DNA of 64,000 bases from an uncultured Micrococcaceae bacterium (GCA_947502645.1 CANNAD010000003.1:242622-306621); one strand, 5' to 3'; counted from the stretch's first letter, positions 8,445-18,024 are shown. Notes: generated by a model from the letters alone, not told the origin. Translations and numbers: made by a program.

Positions 8445-8963
8445 ATGGAGGAACCACGAGGGCTTCGGATTCAGCTTCCGGCCTCCGGCGGCACGGGAGG
8501 TTCGGCGGATGCGCCCTGGCCGTCGCATCGGCGGAGGGCGGAAACCGCTCGACGCCGCAGGCGACACGGAAGAGGTTTGCGCGGCAACCTCATTCCACAG
8601 CATTTGCCGGGCTCACGCTCGCGGAGTGAACGGTTCGAGGGGTGGGTCGCGGAGTCTTCCCAGCGCCTCGAACAGCTCTGGGGCACGGCCATTTCAGACA
8701 TCCAGTTTGTGGTTTACGACATCCCTGAGGGACTCGAGGAACTTGCTGCACGTCTGGAGGCCGCACCTCTGGCCTCAAACATCCCGGCACAGTTGGGGCG
8801 TCCCGCCGTCATCGCCGTTTATCGCTGCCCGACGGAGACGGCGGCGCGGGACCAGTTTCCTGTGCCCGATCTGATCCACGACGTGGTGATAGAGCAGGTC
8901 AGCGAACTCATGGGCATACCGCCCGAAGCTGTGGATCCCGGCTACGGTCTGACGCGCCCCTGA
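8445..8963 (+). CDS. Metallopeptidase-like (zincin fold, COG3824) family protein lacking HExxH
   Basis: A 172-residue protein of the family usually annotated as metallopeptidase. The first 65 residues are Arg-rich and probably disordered. The conserved part begins WGTAISDIQFVVYDIPEG and ends IHDVVIEQVSELMGIPPEAV. In family members with a zinc site the last segment holds HExxHxxG; here the aligned residues are IEQVSELMG, so both zinc-binding histidines are absent and no other HExxH occurs. It is therefore probably not a zinc peptidase. It sits divergent from DUF3499 and converges on DUF5719, as the homologue does near mycobacterial whiB2. Confidence 0.78.
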   Translation: MEEPRGLRIQLPASGGTGGSADAPWPSHRRRAETARRRRRHGRGLRGNLIPQHLPGSRSRSERFEGWVAESSQRLEQLWGTAISDIQFVVYDIPEGLEELAARLEAAPLASNIPAQLGRPAVIAVYRCPTETAARDQFPVPDLIHDVVIEQVSELMGIPPEAVDPGYGLTRP

Positions 8964-8975
8964 GAAGGGTTCGGG

Positions 8976-10652
8976 TCAGTAGCCCAAACTGACTTTCACA
9001 CTCTGGCGTCCAGCCGTGGTTTCGGGAATCGGCACGATACTCAGGCCGGGTCCGCTGCCGGAGCGCAGAACCTGGGACCCGTAGACGGGATCCCCGGATG
9101 CGCTGATCAGGATGGCTGCGATGTCCTTGTTCTCAGCGATGTCCTTGCGCCCCACGGTCACGGTGGTTCCACCGGCAATACCGACGACTTTTTCTTCCAG
9201 GAGTTTTCCGTCCGGCGTGATGGCCGTCAACCGGATTTCAGCACGGCCGTCCGGCGCACCGAAGGCCACCGTCGGTGTTGCGTCGACGCCGGCCGGGAAC
9301 ACCAGCAGATGCTGGCTGCCCAGACGGTTTGACGACGCGGCCCAGGCCACGTCAACCGGCTTCTCCGGGTTCGTTCCGCTGGTAACCCGTGCGGTGGCAA
9401 CCACCGATACGTCCGAAGTGATCTCGGCGGTGTAGACGCCCTCAGGCAGCGAGTCCAGCGGAATCTGGGTGATGGCGCCTGCTGCAGCTGTTACCACGCC
9501 CCCGCCTGGGAGCTCGACGGGACCTTGTTCGCCCGAAATCCTGACATCCAGCACTGCGTCGGTGGCACCGGGTACCACCACCTGCAGTTCCGGTTTGATC
9601 GACTCGGATCCCTTTTTGGAACTGTTCTTCTGCCTCGCCTTAGGATCCTGGACGGTAATCCCTGCGACCACCTGGCGCGTGGAGGACGGCGCAGCGGGCT
9701 GCACCAGTTCAACGCCGCCCGGAGTCAGCCCGCGCAGGATGCTGTGCTGGATGCTCCCGGAAACTGCCCCGCCGGTGCTTTGCACATGAACGGCAAGCCT
9801 TTCCTGATTCGCAGCCAGTCCGGCCAGCACCACCGAAAGGCTCTCGCCGGGACCGACGAGCAGGCCGCGGCTGCCCGCCGCCTGAAGTGGTCCGTCGGCG
9901 CCATGGAGTTCAAGGTTCACTGTTGCCGGCGATTCCTGCGGGTTCCTCAGGGTCAGAACGGAAGAAACACCGACGGTTGTTCCGGAACCAACCAGCCAGA
10001 AATCGTTCGACGCCGGACGGCAGTTGGCCGCGGCCAAGCCGCGAAGGTCGCCGTCGGAGGCGGTATAGCCCATCACGCCTTTTGCCGTGGACTCCTGGCC
10101 CGACTGAGGTTGTGCCGTGACCACGGTAGCCGCACTGGTGTCGACACCTCGTTCGACGGCCGCCTTCAGTTGTGTGAGGCCGTCTTCGTTACTGGCCGGA
10201 GGCGGAGATTCAGCGCCGCCTTCTGTGGAGGGCGCCGTCGTCGAGATGTCCTTCAACGGCTTGTCCTCCCCCAGCACGGTGATGGAACTGGCTGGCGGAA
10301 CGCCGGTAAGGTCCGACAGGACTGCACCGGAAACCGCTGTCTTTGCGGTCTCTGAGACAGGGCTGAACTCGGGATCTGTACCTTCTGTGACGCCGTCAGC
10401 GAGGACCAGTGGCCCCGGGCACACGCCCTGATAGGTTCCGGGCGGGATCTTGGCTTCGGGGATTGCTACGGGCCGGACGGCTGAGGTCCACCCAGGACTG
10501 CCATATCCGGAGGCGAACGCTCCAACCGATCCGAGCAAGACGATTCCGGTGACCGCCCCCGCGACCGTCTTGGCCCGGGTTCTTCGCAACCGGGCAGCTC
10601 CGCTGGCTTTGGCAGCCTTCGGCTTTAGGGTCTTATCGTTCTTCGCGCCCAC
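8976..10652 (-). CDS. DUF5719 family envelope protein
   Basis: A protein of about 558 residues with a basic N-terminus (RRTRAKTVAGAVTGIVLLGS) that forms a signal or anchor helix, so the rest lies outside the membrane. The exported part is Ser/Thr/Gly-rich and built of beta-type segments, as in DUF5719 proteins found next to whiB and the large glycosyltransferase in many actinobacteria; the function is unknown. The start is taken as GTG 10652 because AAGGAG lies eight bases upstream; ATG 10658 sits almost on that site and ATG 10682 has no site. The reading overlaps the end of the glycosyltransferase gene by about 20 bases, implying coupled translation. Confidence 0.82.
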   Translation of the reverse strand: MGAKNDKTLKPKAAKASGAARLRRTRAKTVAGAVTGIVLLGSVGAFASGYGSPGWTSAVRPVAIPEAKIPPGTYQGVCPGPLVLADGVTEGTDPEFSPVSETAKTAVSGAVLSDLTGVPPASSITVLGEDKPLKDISTTAPSTEGGAESPPPASNEDGLTQLKAAVERGVDTSAATVVTAQPQSGQESTAKGVMGYTASDGDLRGLAAANCRPASNDFWLVGSGTTVGVSSVLTLRNPQESPATVNLELHGADGPLQAAGSRGLLVGPGESLSVVLAGLAANQERLAVHVQSTGGAVSGSIQHSILRGLTPGGVELVQPAAPSSTRQVVAGITVQDPKARQKNSSKKGSESIKPELQVVVPGATDAVLDVRISGEQGPVELPGGGVVTAAAGAITQIPLDSLPEGVYTAEITSDVSVVATARVTSGTNPEKPVDVAWAASSNRLGSQHLLVFPAGVDATPTVAFGAPDGRAEIRLTAITPDGKLLEEKVVGIAGGTTVTVGRKDIAENKDIAAILISASGDPVYGSQVLRSGSGPGLSIVPIPETTAGRQSVKVSLGY

Positions 10653-13600
10653 CGGCATACTCCTTCGCTCGGTGCTCGTCATCTGGATCGTTCTCCGTCA
10701 CGGGAGTGCGCTGACTCTTCGCGCCAGCCCGTGCGGTTTCGTCGTCGTCCATGTCCTCATCTGCGCGAGCGGCCTGCGCACGCTTGTCGTGAAGCCCGCT
10801 CTTGCCGGGTACCCGAGATGAGTAACGACGCCGGGCCGGCATCGGAATCGCCAGGAGAACCGTGAGCCCGATCAGGATGAGCTGACCGATACTGACCCAT
10901 GGCTCCCATGGCGTCACGAAGGTCACCCGCAGGTCTCCGCCGTCAGCGGGCAGCTCGAAAGACTGCGCCCAATCCGCGGGTTCTGCCGGAAGTTCCTTGC
11001 CGTTCAGGGTGGCGTGCCAGCCGTCGTCGTACCTCTCGGACAGGACCAGCCGCCGACCTTCAGGGCCCTCCCCGATCCTTGTGTCGACCCAATCGCGGCC
11101 GGACTCAACCAGAGCCAGAGTGGCGCCTTGTTCATTGACAATCCGGACGTGGCCGGTCTGCCAGGTCAGTGTCTCTGTGCCGTCTTCGGCAAGTGGTCCG
11201 GCCACTCTCCATAGCCAGCCGTTGGCAGTTTCCCCGACGGCATTCAATCCGGGAACGGCGTCGATTCGGCCGGCAGCGAGTTCTGCTGCCGTGCCTGTTT
11301 CCTGAAGCACCACAAAACCCACGCCGAGGTGACGCAGTTCCTCACGCGGATCGACACCGGAGGCGCCCGTGATCGCGGCGACTGCTTCTCGAAGCGTCTG
11401 ATCGGCGGCGTCAGGCTCGCGGATCCCCTCGTCCCCGGGAAGGCCGTCCACCGATCGCGCCGAATAGATGCCGGAGAGCTGATCCATGGTGGTTCCGCCG
11501 CCTGACATGAGAACTGCCCGATAGGTGCCGTCTTCACCGACACGCAGCTGGAGTGTCTTCGCGTGCTGCGGGCTGGCACCCCGGTCCGCCGCTGTGGCTG
11601 GCAGGGTACGTTCCGTGTGTGTTTTCAGCTCCATCGCGGTGCCCATGAGCGTGGTTCCCTCGGCTTGGGCAGCCGGACCGGAAATCTGCGGGACAGTCCA
11701 TAGCGCCAGGCTCGTCACGGGGCCGGCTGCTAGCACGAGGCCGACGACTATCGACACTGCGCGTGCTCGCTGGTAGCTGCGGCCGTCCTTGGCGTTCGTG
11801 GAGGCTGAGTATCCATCGGCCGTCGTCACTGCTGCCATGAGGAGGAGTAGAACAAGGGTGGAGACAATGGGACCGCTGAACGCCGTGACCAGGTGTCCCG
11901 AACCCACTGCGGTGGCGAGCTGACCTGAAACAGCACTCAGGGCCAGGGTCAAAGCGGCGAGAATCCAGGTCACCCGCACGATGCCCGTGCGTGAGGTGAT
12001 GCCGAACAGCCCTGCAGCAGCCAGCAGCACCACAGGGGCACCGATGATCAGGGCCGCGACGAGCGCCCACGGACCATCGGAGAATGGGCCGGGCAGGCTC
12101 AGCCCGGCAAACGGGTCGAAAGCAACGGGATAGCCCAGTAGCTGCTGCCATGCCAGCGCCGCATCAAAAGGTACCGCCCTGCCTGGATCTGCCAGCAGTG
12201 CTCGGGGGTCGCCGAAAGTGGACAGCGCCATGGGTGCAAAAACGGCGAGCGGCGGCAGGAGTGCCCACCACAACGTTTTGCCGCGTCGGCCGCTGGCCAG
12301 CGTGACGACGACGACGGCCACGACAACAAGGGGGAACAACACCGGGGCTCCGGCGGTGACGGCAGCCAGGACCAACCCTGCCGCTGCTGCGGCTGTCCAG
12401 CTGGGCACACCGTTGATTCCAGGTTTGAGGATGACGTCGGGGGTGTTCGCACGGTGGGTGGCTATGTTGGCGCGGGGACGGGCGCGGCCCACGGCACGGA
12501 CAATGCCCAACACGGCAAGGGGCAGCAGCAGGTGAGCGACCATCGCGCCCAACCGTCCGGAGCCCATGGCAACCTGCAATGCGGGCAGGCTGGCCCACGT
12601 CATGGCCGCCCAGAAACGCAGTGCGCGCCGCTGCGTGAACGCTCCTGCTGCCAACCATGCGGATAGACCGGACAGGGGCAGGAGCAGAAAAATGAAGGTG
12701 ACGACGGCGGTACTGCCGCTACCGCCGCCGAGCAGGGCAAACAGCCAGAGCATGTAGTCGAACGGGTCTCCGTGACCGGCCATCCCCGACCCAAGTGCAA
12801 CCCACCAGCTGGTGGCGTTGTTCCAGATTTCCCTGACGGAATCGGACAGCGGCATGAGCGCTCCGCCGGCCAGCGCGGGCGCACCCACGAGCCGGAACAT
12901 CGCAATCAACGACACAGTGGCAAGAACAACGACCGCTACAACAGCGCCTGCGCCTGACCAGACGCGCGAGGGGGCTGCGAGCGAGGTGAAGTCTTCCGCG
13001 GCGTCACCGGATGGAACATACTCGCCGCCGTCGTCCGAACCGGTGCCGTCCCCCACCACAGTGCTGGTGCTCAACGACTCGAGCAGGGAGCGGCGGTGGG
13101 CCCAGACTTCGCGGCGCTCCGTTGTCAGGCCGCGCACCAATTTTCTGGAGAGCCGCCTCGAGCGTGCAGCATTGCGGCGTGATCGGTAGAGCTGCACCGG
13201 ACGGAGGGTGGCTGCGACGCTGGCGATTAGCTGGCCAAATCCGTGGCCTGGCCGCTTGGCGAGAACATCCACCAGAAAACGGCCGATACCGCCGATGACG
13301 GCTCCGACAGCCAAGAACGGCACCATCCACAGAGGAGAGTGCTTCAACCGCAGATAAACTTCCGATTTCCGGGCTGCACGGGGTGAGGCAGCCGGATTGG
13401 GACGATGCCCGGCATGGCGGACGACGGCGGAGGGAACCACCACAACGCGGTGCCCGGCGAGCCTGTTGCGCCAGCAGAAGTCGACGTCGTCGCCGGTTCC
13501 GGGAATGGCCGGGTCGAAGCCGCCCAGCTTCTCCCAGATGTCCCGGCGGACCAGCATGCCAGATGAGTTGACCGCAAATACGTCGCTCCGGGCGTCGTAT

Positions 13601-14091
13601 TGGCCCTGGTCGAGTTCGTCAGCATCGATGAGGGTGAGCCGCTCGGCCCACCGACTGATGGAGAGGCCGACGTCGACGAGTTTGCGGGGAGAGTCCCACT
13701 CGACCTGCTTTGCGCCCGCCACCGTCACGGACGGGGCACGCTCGACCGCAAGCAATAACTCTTCGAGGGCACGGGGCTGCGGTGCGCCGTCGTCGTGAAT
13801 GAGCCAGATCCACTCCTGGACCGGGTGGTCCTTGTCCGTGGAGAGAGGGCGCAGTTCATCCAGGGCACTGGAGACTGCTGTTCCGAATCCGGCCTTGCCC
13901 GATGAAGCGAGCACTGGGCTGCCCACTGGTAATTGAAGCTGCAGTATAGAAGCGGAGGAGTCTTCAGAACCGGCGTCAACACCAATATGGAAATCTACAG
14001 GCCGTGTTTGTCGAGCCAGGGCCTTGAGTGTTTCAGGAAGGTAGAGGGCACCGTTGTGGGCAACGACAACCGCGGTAACCCGGTCTTGCAG
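10633..14091 (-). CDS. Large glycosyltransferase family 2 membrane protein (non-standard start codon)
   Basis: About 1150 residues. The first 290 are a GT2 catalytic domain: VTAVVVAHNGALYLPETL at the very start, a nucleotide-sugar Asp region (IHDDGAPQP), and GTGDDVDFCWRNRL as the acceptor-side motif. Then follow about 12-14 membrane helices (residues about 370-790), an extracytoplasmic domain, a last helix near 1080 and a charged tail. The conserved N-terminus lies upstream of the first possible GTG (13926); between the in-frame stop at 14128-14130 and that GTG there is no ATG, GTG or TTG. CTG 14091 is used here, ATT 14097 is the alternative. The gene directly follows whiB and probably builds a cell-surface glycan. 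Confidence 0.85.
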   Translation of the reverse strand: MQDRVTAVVVAHNGALYLPETLKALARQTRPVDFHIGVDAGSEDSSASILQLQLPVGSPVLASSGKAGFGTAVSSALDELRPLSTDKDHPVQEWIWLIHDDGAPQPRALEELLLAVERAPSVTVAGAKQVEWDSPRKLVDVGLSISRWAERLTLIDADELDQGQYDARSDVFAVNSSGMLVRRDIWEKLGGFDPAIPGTGDDVDFCWRNRLAGHRVVVVPSAVVRHAGHRPNPAASPRAARKSEVYLRLKHSPLWMVPFLAVGAVIGGIGRFLVDVLAKRPGHGFGQLIASVAATLRPVQLYRSRRNAARSRRLSRKLVRGLTTERREVWAHRRSLLESLSTSTVVGDGTGSDDGGEYVPSGDAAEDFTSLAAPSRVWSGAGAVVAVVVLATVSLIAMFRLVGAPALAGGALMPLSDSVREIWNNATSWWVALGSGMAGHGDPFDYMLWLFALLGGGSGSTAVVTFIFLLLPLSGLSAWLAAGAFTQRRALRFWAAMTWASLPALQVAMGSGRLGAMVAHLLLPLAVLGIVRAVGRARPRANIATHRANTPDVILKPGINGVPSWTAAAAAGLVLAAVTAGAPVLFPLVVVAVVVVTLASGRRGKTLWWALLPPLAVFAPMALSTFGDPRALLADPGRAVPFDAALAWQQLLGYPVAFDPFAGLSLPGPFSDGPWALVAALIIGAPVVLLAAAGLFGITSRTGIVRVTWILAALTLALSAVSGQLATAVGSGHLVTAFSGPIVSTLVLLLLMAAVTTADGYSASTNAKDGRSYQRARAVSIVVGLVLAAGPVTSLALWTVPQISGPAAQAEGTTLMGTAMELKTHTERTLPATAADRGASPQHAKTLQLRVGEDGTYRAVLMSGGGTTMDQLSGIYSARSVDGLPGDEGIREPDAADQTLREAVAAITGASGVDPREELRHLGVGFVVLQETGTAAELAAGRIDAVPGLNAVGETANGWLWRVAGPLAEDGTETLTWQTGHVRIVNEQGATLALVESGRDWVDTRIGEGPEGRRLVLSERYDDGWHATLNGKELPAEPADWAQSFELPADGGDLRVTFVTPWEPWVSIGQLILIGLTVLLAIPMPARRRYSSRVPGKSGLHDKRAQAARADEDMDDDETARAGAKSQRTPVTENDPDDEHRAKEYAGGREER

Positions 14092-14096
14092 AAGAA

Positions 14097-14639
14097 TTAG
14101 ACCGCCTGCTTCCTCAACCGCCGACGCTCACGCTCGGACATTCCGCCCCAGATTCCGAAGCGCTCGTCATTGGCCAGAGCGTACTCCAGGCACTGTGAAC
14201 GTACGTTGCAGGCACCGCAGACCCGCTTGGCGTCCCGCGTTGAGCCGCCCTTTTCAGGGAAGAAAGCTTCGGGGTCTGTCTGCGCGCACAGGGCGTCGGT
14301 CTGCCACGAGAGCTCACCTTCGTGGTCATCGTCGAAGCCAGAGCCGGGCAGGCCGATCCAGACAGGCTGGCTTTCCCGCTCCTGCTGCCGGGCCGGGGCG
14401 GGCGTCTGAGGGGCAACGAAAGCAGTGACGGTACCGGTGGTGTTGGGCTCGTGAGCCTCATGCGCTGCAAGGAATGAAGTGGCCTCATCCTCCAGCGACC
14501 GCGCAATGGATTCCCGGTGCCGCTCTGAAGCATCCGGGTCCGCCGGGTCCACGTACCAGTCGCTGGGAACGCCTCTGGATCCGTACCGTACAGCGGCCTG
14601 TGCCGCGATCACGCTTGGTTCCTGCTGTGCATGCCCCAT
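14097..14639 (-). CDS. whiB: WhiB-family [4Fe-4S] transcriptional regulator (WhiB/WhmD type)
   Basis: A 180-residue Wbl protein. The C-terminal 75 residues hold the four cluster cysteines (LCAQTDPEAFFP, then RVCGACNVRSQC), the turn ERFGIWGGMSE, and the basic DNA-binding tail RERRRLRKQAV. The domain order and position match WhiB2/WhmD, which acts with the primary sigma factor in septation and cell division. An extra N-terminal stretch of about 105 residues is Ala/Glu-rich and probably disordered, making this longer than the mycobacterial protein. ATG 14639 is chosen for the GGGAGGG seven bases upstream. The stop codon lies against the start of the glycosyltransferase reading frame. Confidence 0.95.
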   Translation of the reverse strand: MGHAQQEPSVIAAQAAVRYGSRGVPSDWYVDPADPDASERHRESIARSLEDEATSFLAAHEAHEPNTTGTVTAFVAPQTPAPARQQERESQPVWIGLPGSGFDDDHEGELSWQTDALCAQTDPEAFFPEKGGSTRDAKRVCGACNVRSQCLEYALANDERFGIWGGMSERERRRLRKQAV

Positions 14640-14746
14640 GTTGCCCTCCCAGTTACATGTAGTCTCGATAGCGAATAAGCTCGTACCCTGTTGACATATA
14701 TAACGATTGTGTAAATCCGATTGCCGAGACGCGATCGAATACCTAA

Positions 14747-14760
14747 TTACACGCGTGTAA
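14747..14760. promoter_or_regulatory. Perfect 14-bp palindrome upstream of whiB
   Basis: TTACACGCGTGTAA is a perfect palindrome about 110 bases upstream of whiB, in the 262-base region shared with the divergent TIGR03089 gene. It looks like a dimeric regulator operator; the regulator is unknown. Confidence 0.4.
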
Positions 14761-14901
14761 GTCACTCCCCGTCAAGTAGACAGCGGAAGTTTATAGAAAC
14801 TTCCCAGCCAACACGACGACGCCACGCCAGCTATCCTGACAGGAAGCCCGGCGCGTCGACTCACGACGCGATTCACAGCGAACTGACAGGAAACCTTTGT
14901 C

Positions 14902-15633
14902 ATGGCCAACTCGCACCCTCAGACAGTCCCCGAACTCATGGAGTTCCTCCGCACCACAAACCCCACCTCACCCCGGCTCATCTGGTACGGCCCCGGTCAG
15001 GAACGGATCGAGCTCTCCGGAAAGGTCCTGGACAACTGGGTGTCAAAAACGTGCAACCTCCTCGTCGATGAACTCGACGCGGAGCCCGGGCTCATCGTTA
15101 ACCTCGCGCTACCTCCACACTGGAAGAGTCTGATCTGGGCGCTTGCGACCTGGCAGGTGGGCTGCACGGTCCGGACGCCGGGAGCGGCCGACGTCGAGCG
15201 CTCACAGGTCCTCGCCACCGTATCCGCGGATGCGTCGACGCTGGAGAAAGGACCCGGCACGCCGGTAGCCGTAGCGCTCGGCGCTCTCGAAACCAGCTGG
15301 TCGGGTGCTCTCCCAGCGTCCAGTCTGGACTATGCAGCGGAAGTCAGGGCGCACGGCGACGTCTTCTTCCTGCAGGGACAGGGCGAAGGGCAGGACACTG
15401 CATTGATGGGGCGGGGAACTCCGCAGACCTTCGATGATCTTCTGCCTGCCGATGCACCGGCTGTGGCAACGACGCTCCTGCAAGCCAACGAAGAGCAGCT
15501 CGACGCCGTCCTGTCAGGCGCACTCCGTATCTGGAGCGGCGGCGGGTGCCTGGTTCTGGCCTCACCGGCCGTCGACGTGACAGACCGGCTACTGGCCAAC
15601 GAACGGGTCAGCGCCCGTCCGGTCCTCCCATAG
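14902..15633 (+). CDS. TIGR03089 family protein
   Basis: A 243-residue actinobacterial protein of unknown function, distantly like the N-terminal part of AMP-binding (adenylate-forming) enzymes. Seen: FLRTTNPTSPRLIWYGPGQE near residue 13 and LALPPHWKSLIWALATWQVG near 70, both typical of TIGR03089. The C-terminal nucleotide-binding and hinge motifs of true acyl-CoA synthetases are not present, so it is unlikely to adenylate substrates. It lies divergent from whiB and overlaps the convergent GtrA gene by 26 bases. A homologue lies near the LCP gene in M. tuberculosis (Rv3268), consistent with a conserved envelope-gene neighbourhood. Confidence 0.85.
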   Translation: MANSHPQTVPELMEFLRTTNPTSPRLIWYGPGQERIELSGKVLDNWVSKTCNLLVDELDAEPGLIVNLALPPHWKSLIWALATWQVGCTVRTPGAADVERSQVLATVSADASTLEKGPGTPVAVALGALETSWSGALPASSLDYAAEVRAHGDVFFLQGQGEGQDTALMGRGTPQTFDDLLPADAPAVATTLLQANEEQLDAVLSGALRIWSGGGCLVLASPAVDVTDRLLANERVSARPVLP

Positions 15634-16171
15634 TCTGACGCTCGCCCTGCTGGACGGAGTCCGCGCCGTGAGTATCGTGGCCATGTTCAAAGATTTCGTG
15701 GTCCCCGCTCCACTCCGGCTCCGCATCCAGCTCCTCGTTGAACACCCAGAACCTGTACGCAAAGAAACGGACGACGGTGGCCACCAGGATGCCGATCACA
15801 CCGGCGAAGAACAGGGGCGTGTTCTCGGTAATACCCAGCCAATACTCTGCAATGGCAGTGAATCCTGTTGAGATACCGATCCCGATACCGTTGATCAGCA
15901 GGAACATTCCCAGTTCGCGGCCGACATTGGATTGACGGCGGTGGCGGAACGTCCAGAGCCGGTTCGCCAGCCACGAGAAGATGGTCGCGACGGATGCACC
16001 GATGAAACGTGCTTTGGTCTGGCTGCCGTCCATCACCGAGTGCATGAGGATCCACGTCAGGCCATTGTCAATGACGAAGGCTACCCCGCCGACAGTGCCG
16101 AACTTCGCGACCTCACGCCAGAAAAGGGACGCAAGCCCCCTCATTCGCTCGATTAGTGAACCCAACATCAT
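15608..16171 (-). CDS. GtrA family membrane protein
   Basis: A 187-residue protein with four membrane helices and the family signature EVAKFGTVGGVAFVIDNG (residues 20-37) and SWLANRLWTFRHR near 65. GtrA-like proteins help move polyprenyl-phosphate-linked sugars across the membrane for surface glycan synthesis. A charged tail of about 35 residues follows (Asp/Glu/His-rich). It is divergent from purK, a pairing also seen in mycobacteria (Rv3277 next to purK). The start is ambiguous: ATG 16171, ATG 16168 or TTG 16165, the last having GGAGG at best spacing. Its 3' end overlaps the TIGR03089 gene by 26 bases. Confidence 0.88.
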   Translation of the reverse strand: MMLGSLIERMRGLASLFWREVAKFGTVGGVAFVIDNGLTWILMHSVMDGSQTKARFIGASVATIFSWLANRLWTFRHRRQSNVGRELGMFLLINGIGIGISTGFTAIAEYWLGITENTPLFFAGVIGILVATVVRFFAYRFWVFNEELDAEPEWSGDHEIFEHGHDTHGADSVQQGERQTMGGPDGR

Positions 16172-16306
16172 CCTCCACCGTACGGATAGTCAACCCGCCG
16201 TCGGACGGTTGATACAAAATCTTAGTCGCCCAGGCTGGGAGAACGCCAAGAACTCCTGAATCGTGATCATTGCGGACCTCTGAACAGTACGGCGTCCGGG
16301 TTTCGG

Positions 16307-16312
16307 TACCCT
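16307..16312 (+). promoter_or_regulatory. -10 box of the purK operon, probable leaderless promoter
   Basis: TACCCT ends six bases before GTG 16319 and there is no Shine-Dalgarno sequence. Confidence 0.45.
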
Positions 16313-16318
16313 TATCAA

Positions 16319-17488
16319 GTGACTTTTCCAGTGATAGGCATTGTTGGCGGAGGCCAGCTCGCCCGAATGATGGTGCCCGCCGCCGCAGCCCTCGGCCTTG
16401 AAATTCGTGTTCTCGCCGAAGGACCCGGTGTTTCCGCAACCCAGGTAACCGGAAATTCGGTTGTTGGCGATTACAGGGACCTCCCAACGCTCAGGGAGTT
16501 CTCGGAGGGTCTGTCCGTGATGACCTTCGACCACGAACACGTGCCGGGAGCCCATCTGGAGGCACTGGTGGAGGCTGGCGTGAACGTCCAGCCCGGCCCC
16601 TCCGCACTGATCCATGCCCAGGACAAACTGGTCATGCGCGCCGCCGTTGACCGCCTGGGTCTCCCCAATCCCCAGTGGTCGGCGGTTAGCTCCGTCGAGG
16701 AACTGGTGACCTTCGGAAACACCATCGGGTGGCCCGTAGTGCTGAAGACACCCCGCGGCGGTTACGACGGCAAGGGCGTCCGCATCATCGACGACGCCGT
16801 TGCGGCCGCCGACGCCGCAGACTGGTTCACCGGAGCTGAGCTGCTGGCCGAGCAGAAAGTGCGCTTCAGCAGGGAACTCTCCGCATTGATAGCCCGCAGC
16901 CCGTCCGGGGAAACCCGCGCATGGCCCGTTGCCCACTCGATTCAGGTCGACGGCGTCTGCGACGAGGTGATCGCTCCGGCCCGCGATCTTGATGCAGCCA
17001 CGGCGGCAGCAGCCCAGGAAGCCGCATTGACGATCGCCGAGGAACTGGGCGTCACCGGTGTAATGGCCGTAGAGCTCTTTGAAACCCCCGGAGAGGGCCC
17101 CGGGTTCCTCATCAACGAACTGGCCATGAGGCCCCACAACAGCGGCCACTGGACCATGGACGGCTCCGTCACCGGGCAGTTCGAGCAACACCTTCGCGCC
17201 GTTCTGGACCTGCCCCTGGGTTCCACTGAAATCCACGGCGCCGGCACCATCATGAAGAACTATCTTGGCGGCCCCAACGAGGACCTGTTCACCGCCTACC
17301 CGCGCGCTCTGGCAGCCGACCCGTCGGCAAAGGTGCACGGTTACGGCAAATCCGTACGCCCCGGCCGTAAAATCGGTCACGTCAACGTCACAGCTGCGTC
17401 CCCGGAAGAGCTCGACGACGCACGTTCACGCGCCACCAGGGTCGCGAACATCATCAATGGCACAGTCAGTCCGAAGGATCAGCAGTGA
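16319..17488 (+). CDS. purK: 5-(carboxyamino)imidazole ribonucleotide synthase
   Basis: A 389-residue ATP-grasp enzyme that carboxylates aminoimidazole ribonucleotide with bicarbonate and ATP in purine biosynthesis. Seen: [20 protein letters not shown] at the start, the ATP-grasp loop [12 protein letters not shown] near residue 145, and [18 protein letters not shown] near 265, a PurK signature. The start GTG 16319 fits a leaderless promoter (TACCCT at 16307-16312). The stop overlaps the GTG of purE by four bases, so the two consecutive pathway enzymes are translationally coupled. It heads the purK-purE-LCP-manA-femAB operon. Confidence 0.97.
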   Translation: MTFPVIGIVGGGQLARMMVPAAAALGLEIRVLAEGPGVSATQVTGNSVVGDYRDLPTLREFSEGLSVMTFDHEHVPGAHLEALVEAGVNVQPGPSALIHAQDKLVMRAAVDRLGLPNPQWSAVSSVEELVTFGNTIGWPVVLKTPRGGYDGKGVRIIDDAVAAADAADWFTGAELLAEQKVRFSRELSALIARSPSGETRAWPVAHSIQVDGVCDEVIAPARDLDAATAAAAQEAALTIAEELGVTGVMAVELFETPGEGPGFLINELAMRPHNSGHWTMDGSVTGQFEQHLRAVLDLPLGSTEIHGAGTIMKNYLGGPNEDLFTAYPRALAADPSAKVHGYGKSVRPGRKIGHVNVTAASPEELDDARSRATRVANIINGTVSPKDQQ

Positions 17489-18024
17489 GCGCACAGCAGG
17501 ACACCCCACTCGTCGGAATTGTCATGGGCTCCGACTCAGACTGGCCCGTCATGGAAGCAGCCGCCAAAGCGCTCCAGGAGTTCGGTATCCCCTACGAGGC
17601 CGACGTCGTCTCCGCCCACCGCATGCCGGAGGACATGATCACCTATGGCCGCGAGGCACAAGCCAGAGGACTGCGGATGATCATCGCCGGCGCGGGAGGC
17701 GCAGCACACCTTCCGGGCATGCTCGCATCCGTGACCACTCTCCCGGTGATCGGAGTGCCTGTCCCGTTGAAGTACCTCGATGGAATGGACTCGCTGCTCT
17801 CCATCGTGCAGATGCCCGCAGGCGTGCCCGTAGCCACCGTATCCATCGGCGGAGCCCGGAACGCCGGCCTCCTGGCCGTCCGCATGCTCGCCTCCGCGAC
17901 AGACACCCTGGCCGAACAGCTCCAGCAGCAGCTCGAACAGTTCGCAGTGGACCTCCGACAGACCGCGATGGACAAGGGCGAGGCCCTGCGCCGTGCCGCA
18001 GGCCCCACGGCCGGAGCCCAATAA
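17485..18024 (+). CDS. purE: 5-(carboxyamino)imidazole ribonucleotide mutase
   Basis: A 179-residue class I PurE, which moves the carboxylate of N5-CAIR to C4 to give CAIR. Seen: [17 protein letters not shown] at residue 10, SAHRMPEDM near 44, the active-site loop [16 protein letters not shown] near 65, and [20 protein letters not shown], all class I features. GTG 17485 overlaps the purK stop (GTGA). The next gene starts directly after the TAA with no gap. Confidence 0.97.
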   Translation: MSAQQDTPLVGIVMGSDSDWPVMEAAAKALQEFGIPYEADVVSAHRMPEDMITYGREAQARGLRMIIAGAGGAAHLPGMLASVTTLPVIGVPVPLKYLDGMDSLLSIVQMPAGVPVATVSIGGARNAGLLAVRMLASATDTLAEQLQQQLEQFAVDLRQTAMDKGEALRRAAGPTAGAQ

